This document shows positions 54,300 through 64,000 of a DNA stretch of 64,000 nt, one piece after another. Each line of letters begins with the position of its first letter. The stretch's first letter is position 1. Source of the DNA: Pseudomonas jinjuensis (GTDB lineage Bacteria > Pseudomonadota > Gammaproteobacteria > Pseudomonadales > Pseudomonadaceae); contig NZ_FNIJ01000007.1 in NCBI RefSeq assembly GCF_900103845.1, positions 186,001 through 250,000 on the forward strand, read 5' to 3'. The translations under genes were made by a program, and so were the position numbers. The notes below the pieces were generated by a model. The model saw only the letters and a program-made list of their open reading frames with translations, searched no databases and had not been told where the DNA came from.

Positions 54300-54863
54300 A
54301 TGTCTGACGAACAACAGACCCTGGACCCGCAGAACGGCGAACAGCCGGGAGTCGCTGCTGCCGAGGATCTGAACGCCCGCGTGCTGGAGCTGGAAGAGCA
54401 GCTCGCCGCGACCAAGGACCAGAACCTGCGCGTCGCTGCCGAGCTGCAGAACATCCGTCGCCGCGCCGAGCAGGACGTGGAGAAGGCGCACAAGTTCGCC
54501 CTGGAGAAGTTCTCCGGCGACCTGCTGCCGGTGGTCGACACCCTGGAGCGCGCGCTGGAGATGTCCAGCCCGGACGACGAGGCGATCAAGCCGATGCGCG
54601 AAGGCATCGAGCTGACCCTGAAGATGTTCCACGACACCCTCAAGCGCTACAACCTCGAACCGGTCGACCCGCACGGCGAGCCGTTCAACCCTGAGCACCA
54701 CCAGGCGATGGCGATGCAGGAAAGCGCGCACGTCGAGCCGGGCAGCGTGGTCAAGGTGTTCCAGAAGGGCTACCTGCTGAATGGTCGCCTGCTGCGTCCG
54801 GCGATGGTCGTGGTCAGCAAGGCACCCGAAGAAACCCCGCCTTCCATCGACGAGAAGGCTTGA
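54300..54863 (+). CDS. grpE: GrpE, nucleotide exchange factor for DnaK
   Basis: This 187-residue protein has an acidic N-terminus, a long coiled coil (about 25-75, [20 protein letters not shown]) and the C-terminal beta domain ([40 protein letters not shown]). It releases ADP from DnaK. The start at 54300 follows AAGGAGAGTGGT. First gene of the heat-shock operon. Confidence 0.97.
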   Translation: MSDEQQTLDPQNGEQPGVAAAEDLNARVLELEEQLAATKDQNLRVAAELQNIRRRAEQDVEKAHKFALEKFSGDLLPVVDTLERALEMSSPDDEAIKPMREGIELTLKMFHDTLKRYNLEPVDPHGEPFNPEHHQAMAMQESAHVEPGSVVKVFQKGYLLNGRLLRPAMVVVSKAPEETPPSIDEKA

Positions 54864-54953
54864 AATCCGGCACCCGGTCCCCATCTGGGTAATCAACCGA
54901 GCGAAAGACCCGCGGCAGGGTCAGCACGGAATCAAATTTCTGGAGAGTGAAAT

Positions 54954-56870
<1,917 letters not shown>

Positions 56871-56893
56871 GCCGCGTGCTTGCTTCCGCTCCG

Positions 56894-56951
56894 GCGCACC
56901 GGCTTGCGGGCCGGTGCGCATGAACCGTCACGCGGGGGCTTGCTCCCGCGT
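56894..56951 (+). terminator. Two hairpins between dnaK and dnaJ
   Basis: Stem one (GCGCACCGGC / GCCGGTGCGC, 56894-56903 with 56910-56919) and stem two (ACGCGGG / CCCGCGT, 56930-56936 with 56945-56951). Neither has a T-run, so partial termination or RNA stabilisation setting the dnaK:dnaJ ratio is more likely than full termination. Role inferred. Confidence 0.45.
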
Positions 56952-56992
56952 CGGCGTGTCTGGGGGTGAGGTTTTCAGAGTGCAGGAAGGTT

Positions 56993-59012
<2,020 letters not shown>

Positions 59013-59102
59013 GCGGTATGCAGCCCGCCGGCCAGAAGGTGGACCGAATTGTCGCTTTTCTGTAAACTACAGATTTAGTGTGTCCACTAAAAGCAGCGCA
59101 GC

Positions 59103-59126
59103 ATGAACCATAAAAAAGCGGGATGA
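59103..59126 (+). CDS. Micro-ORF of 7 codons inside the carA leader
   Basis: ATG AAC CAT AAA AAA GCG GGA TGA encodes MNHKKAG and ends within the 5' arm of the leader hairpin. A second tiny frame (GTG at 59080, MSTKSSAA) stops 2 bases into this ORF's start region (GCATGA). No clear ribosome binding site precedes them. Translation here could couple to the hairpin, in keeping with a leader-peptide attenuation scheme, but that is inference. Confidence 0.25.
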   Translation: MNHKKAG

Positions 59127-59151
59127 CTTTTCTTTGTCATCCCGCTTTTTT
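59112..59151. terminator. dapB terminator / carA leader hairpin
   Basis: A perfect 10-bp stem GCGGGATGAC / GTCATCCCGC (59118-59127 with 59136-59145), flanked by six A on the left and six T on the right. It is a strong bidirectional terminator. Located between dapB and carA, it can end the heat-shock/dapB transcript or act as an attenuator of carA. Confidence 0.9.
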
Positions 59152-59196
59152 ACAACCTGCGTACGCCCAGCCAGGCTTGATTTACGGGAGGTCTTC

Positions 59197-60333
59197 TTGA
59201 CTAAGCCAGCCATACTTGCACTTGCCGACGGCAGCATTTTTCGCGGTGAAGCCATCGGTGCCGACGGTCATACCGTTGGCGAGGTGGTGTTCAACACCGC
59301 CATGACCGGCTACCAGGAAATCCTTACCGATCCTTCCTACGCCCAGCAGATCGTCACCCTGACCTATCCGCACATCGGCAACACCGGCACCACCCCGGAA
59401 GACGCCGAGTCGAACAAGGTCTGGGCCGCCGGCCTGATCATCCGCGACCTGCCGCTGCTCTCCAGCAGCTGGCGCGACAGGCAGTCCCTGCCGGACTACC
59501 TGAAGGAAAACGGCACCGTCGCCATCGCCGGCATCGATACCCGCCGTCTGACCCGTATCCTGCGCGAGAAGGGTTCGCAGCACGGCTGCATCCTCGCTGG
59601 CGACGATGCCACCGAAGAAAAAGCCCTCGAACTGGCGCGCAGTTTCCCGGGCATGAAGGGGCTGGACCTGGCCAAGGTGGTTTCCTGCACCGAGCGTTAC
59701 CAATGGCGCTCCAGCGTGTGGAACCTGGAAACCGACAGCCACCCGGAAATCCCCGCCGCCGATCTGCCGTACCACGTGGTTGCCTATGACTTCGGCGTCA
59801 AGCTGAACATCCTGCGCATGCTGGTCGCCCGCGGCTGCCGCCTGACCGTGGTGCCGGCGCAGACTCCGGCGAGCGAAGTGCTGGCGCTGAATCCGGACGG
59901 CATCTTCCTCTCCAACGGCCCCGGCGACCCCGAGCCGTGCGACTACGCCATCCAGGCGATCCGCGAGTTCCTCGACACCGAGATCCCGGTCTTCGGCATC
60001 TGCCTCGGCCACCAGCTGCTCGGCCTGGCCTCCGGCGCCAAGACCATGAAGATGGGCCATGGCCACCATGGCGCCAACCACCCGGTGCAGGACCTCGACA
60101 GCGGCGTGGTGATGATCACCAGCCAGAACCACGGCTTCGCCGTCGACGAGACGACCCTGCCGGGCAACCTGCGCGCCACCCACAAGTCGCTGTTCGACGG
60201 CACCCTGCAGGGCATCGAGCGTACCGACAAGGTCGCCTTCAGCTTCCAGGGCCACCCGGAAGCCAGCCCGGGCCCGCACGACGTGGCTCCGCTGTTCGAT
60301 CGCTTCATCTCGGCCATGGCCGAGCGCCGCTGA
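59197..60333 (+). CDS. carA: Carbamoyl-phosphate synthase small subunit CarA
   Basis: This 378-residue glutamine amidotransferase subunit begins with TTG (59197) after GGGAGGT, giving [20 protein letters not shown]. It has the CarA N-terminal domain and a class I amidotransferase domain with the nucleophile Cys in [11 protein letters not shown] (about 268) and C-terminal His/Glu in [11 protein letters not shown] (about 350). It supplies ammonia to CarB for carbamoyl phosphate, used in arginine and pyrimidine synthesis. Confidence 0.97.
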   Translation: MTKPAILALADGSIFRGEAIGADGHTVGEVVFNTAMTGYQEILTDPSYAQQIVTLTYPHIGNTGTTPEDAESNKVWAAGLIIRDLPLLSSSWRDRQSLPDYLKENGTVAIAGIDTRRLTRILREKGSQHGCILAGDDATEEKALELARSFPGMKGLDLAKVVSCTERYQWRSSVWNLETDSHPEIPAADLPYHVVAYDFGVKLNILRMLVARGCRLTVVPAQTPASEVLALNPDGIFLSNGPGDPEPCDYAIQAIREFLDTEIPVFGICLGHQLLGLASGAKTMKMGHGHHGANHPVQDLDSGVVMITSQNHGFAVDETTLPGNLRATHKSLFDGTLQGIERTDKVAFSFQGHPEASPGPHDVAPLFDRFISAMAERR

Positions 60334-60343
60334 GGTACGCGTC

Positions 60344-60994
60344 ATGACCACCCTGGGGATCACCGACCTCTGGACCTACGTCCTGGGTACGCTGTTCATC
60401 GTCCTGCTGCCCGGGCCGAACTCGATGTTCGTGCTCGCCACCGCCGCCCAGCGCGGCGTGGCGGCGGGCTACCGCGCGGCCAGTGCGGTGTTCCTCGGGG
60501 ATGCGGTGCTGATGCTGCTGTCCGCCCTCGGCATCGCCTCGGTGCTGAAGACCGAACCGCTGCTGTTCCTGGCCCTGAAGTACCTCGGTGCGGCGTACCT
60601 GTTCTACCTCGGCATCGGCATGCTGCGCGGCGGCTGGAGGAAGCTCCACCAGTCGCAGGTGTCGAGCGAGGAAGTCGAACAGCTGGACGTCAACCAGCCA
60701 TTCCGCAAGGCGCTGCTGCTCAGCCTGTCGAACCCCAAGGCGATCCTGTTCTTCGTCTCCTTCTTCATCCAGTTCGTCGACCCGGCATACGCCTACCCGG
60801 GACTGTCGTTCCTGGTGCTGGGGACGATCCTCGAGCTGCTCAGCGCCCTCTACCTGAGCTTCCTGATCTTTTCCGGCGTACGCCTGGCGGCCTGGTTCCG
60901 CCGGCGGCAACGCCTGGCTGCCGGCGCCTCGGGTGGCGTCGGCGCCCTGTTCGTCGGCTTTGGCGTGAAGCTGGCCAGCGCAACCCTTTCCTGA
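60344..60994 (+). CDS. LysE/LeuE-family amino-acid exporter
   Basis: This 216-residue membrane protein has five to six helices and the family segment [17 protein letters not shown] (about 24-40), [18 protein letters not shown] (about 125-142) and a C-terminal [10 protein letters not shown]. It exports amino acids such as leucine or similar. It lies in the carA-carB operon, 10 bases after carA, as in P. aeruginosa (between carA and carB). Confidence 0.92.
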   Translation: MTTLGITDLWTYVLGTLFIVLLPGPNSMFVLATAAQRGVAAGYRAASAVFLGDAVLMLLSALGIASVLKTEPLLFLALKYLGAAYLFYLGIGMLRGGWRKLHQSQVSSEEVEQLDVNQPFRKALLLSLSNPKAILFFVSFFIQFVDPAYAYPGLSFLVLGTILELLSALYLSFLIFSGVRLAAWFRRRQRLAAGASGGVGALFVGFGVKLASATLS

Positions 60995-61013
60995 AATTTG
61001 CAACGAGAGTCCC

Positions 61014-64000
<2,987 letters not shown>

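Overview
The window is a chromosomal segment of a high-GC Pseudomonas, most likely close to the P. aeruginosa / P. citronellolis / P. nitroreducens group. The right third follows the P. aeruginosa core order almost gene for gene: lldE-lldD-lldP / lldR, smpB / ratA-rnfH, bamE (omlA) / fur, recN / grpE-dnaK-dnaJ-dapB-carA-lysE-carB. Pseudomonas-type REP elements lie between genes, and the tmRNA encodes the Pseudomonas tag ANDDNYALAA.

Layout. (1) 1-12.6 kb is a catabolic cluster. A two-component flavin monooxygenase, pyruvate-dehydrogenase-like E1 and E2, a small extradiol dioxygenase, a fumarylacetoacetate-hydrolase-type enzyme, an NTF2-like protein and an outer-membrane porin read rightward. 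An alpha/beta hydrolase and a second NTF2-like protein read leftward, next to a divergent LysR regulator. The likely logic is hydroxylation, ring cleavage and hydrolysis of an aromatic compound, with the oxo-acid product fed to a dedicated oxo-acid dehydrogenase. Three TGTCA-N3-TGACA-like sites precede the operon, and several leaders carry A-rich Hfq/Crc-type motifs. (2) 12.6-14.2 kb is the wreck of a type I restriction-modification locus: hsdM and hsdS stubs around an intact RhuM-Fic gene, bracketed by a 37-bp direct repeat of the 3' end of a LysR gene. (3) 14.1-23.4 kb holds a LysR regulator, a bestrophin-like channel, moaA, a molybdopterin FdhF/YdeP-type oxidoreductase preceded by a Cys-rich micro-ORF, a cyanide-insensitive-type bd oxidase (two subunits) and an aldo/keto reductase with an altered active site. 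(4) 23.4-29.8 kb holds a decayed toxin-antitoxin fragment abutting a DUF2817 (M14-like) hydrolase, a polar amino-acid ABC importer and a divergent MocR regulator.

(5) About 29.96-40.14 kb is an integrative island of roughly 10 kb inserted in the 3' end of ssrA (tmRNA). A tyrosine integrase sits beside the tmRNA, a near-copy of the tmRNA 3' end marks the far boundary, and beyond that lies what looks like the original ssrA terminator. The island is visibly lower in GC in places. It carries an integrase relic, a small protein plus membrane protein, an Xre regulator, a putative HUH (rolling-circle Rep-like) protein, two unknown genes, a serine recombinase, and a DUF262 + HEPN gene pair directly beside the integrase. 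That pair is the best candidate for an under-described defence system. (6) 40.5-64 kb is core genome: a DJ-1/PfpI protein, a cation antiporter, lactate utilisation under LldR, trans-translation (SmpB), iron regulation (Fur), DNA repair (RecN with an SOS box), the heat-shock chaperone operon with a sigma-32 promoter, and lysine/arginine/pyrimidine biosynthesis (dapB, carAB). carB runs off the right edge.

All calls come from reading the sequence and its translations; no database search was run.
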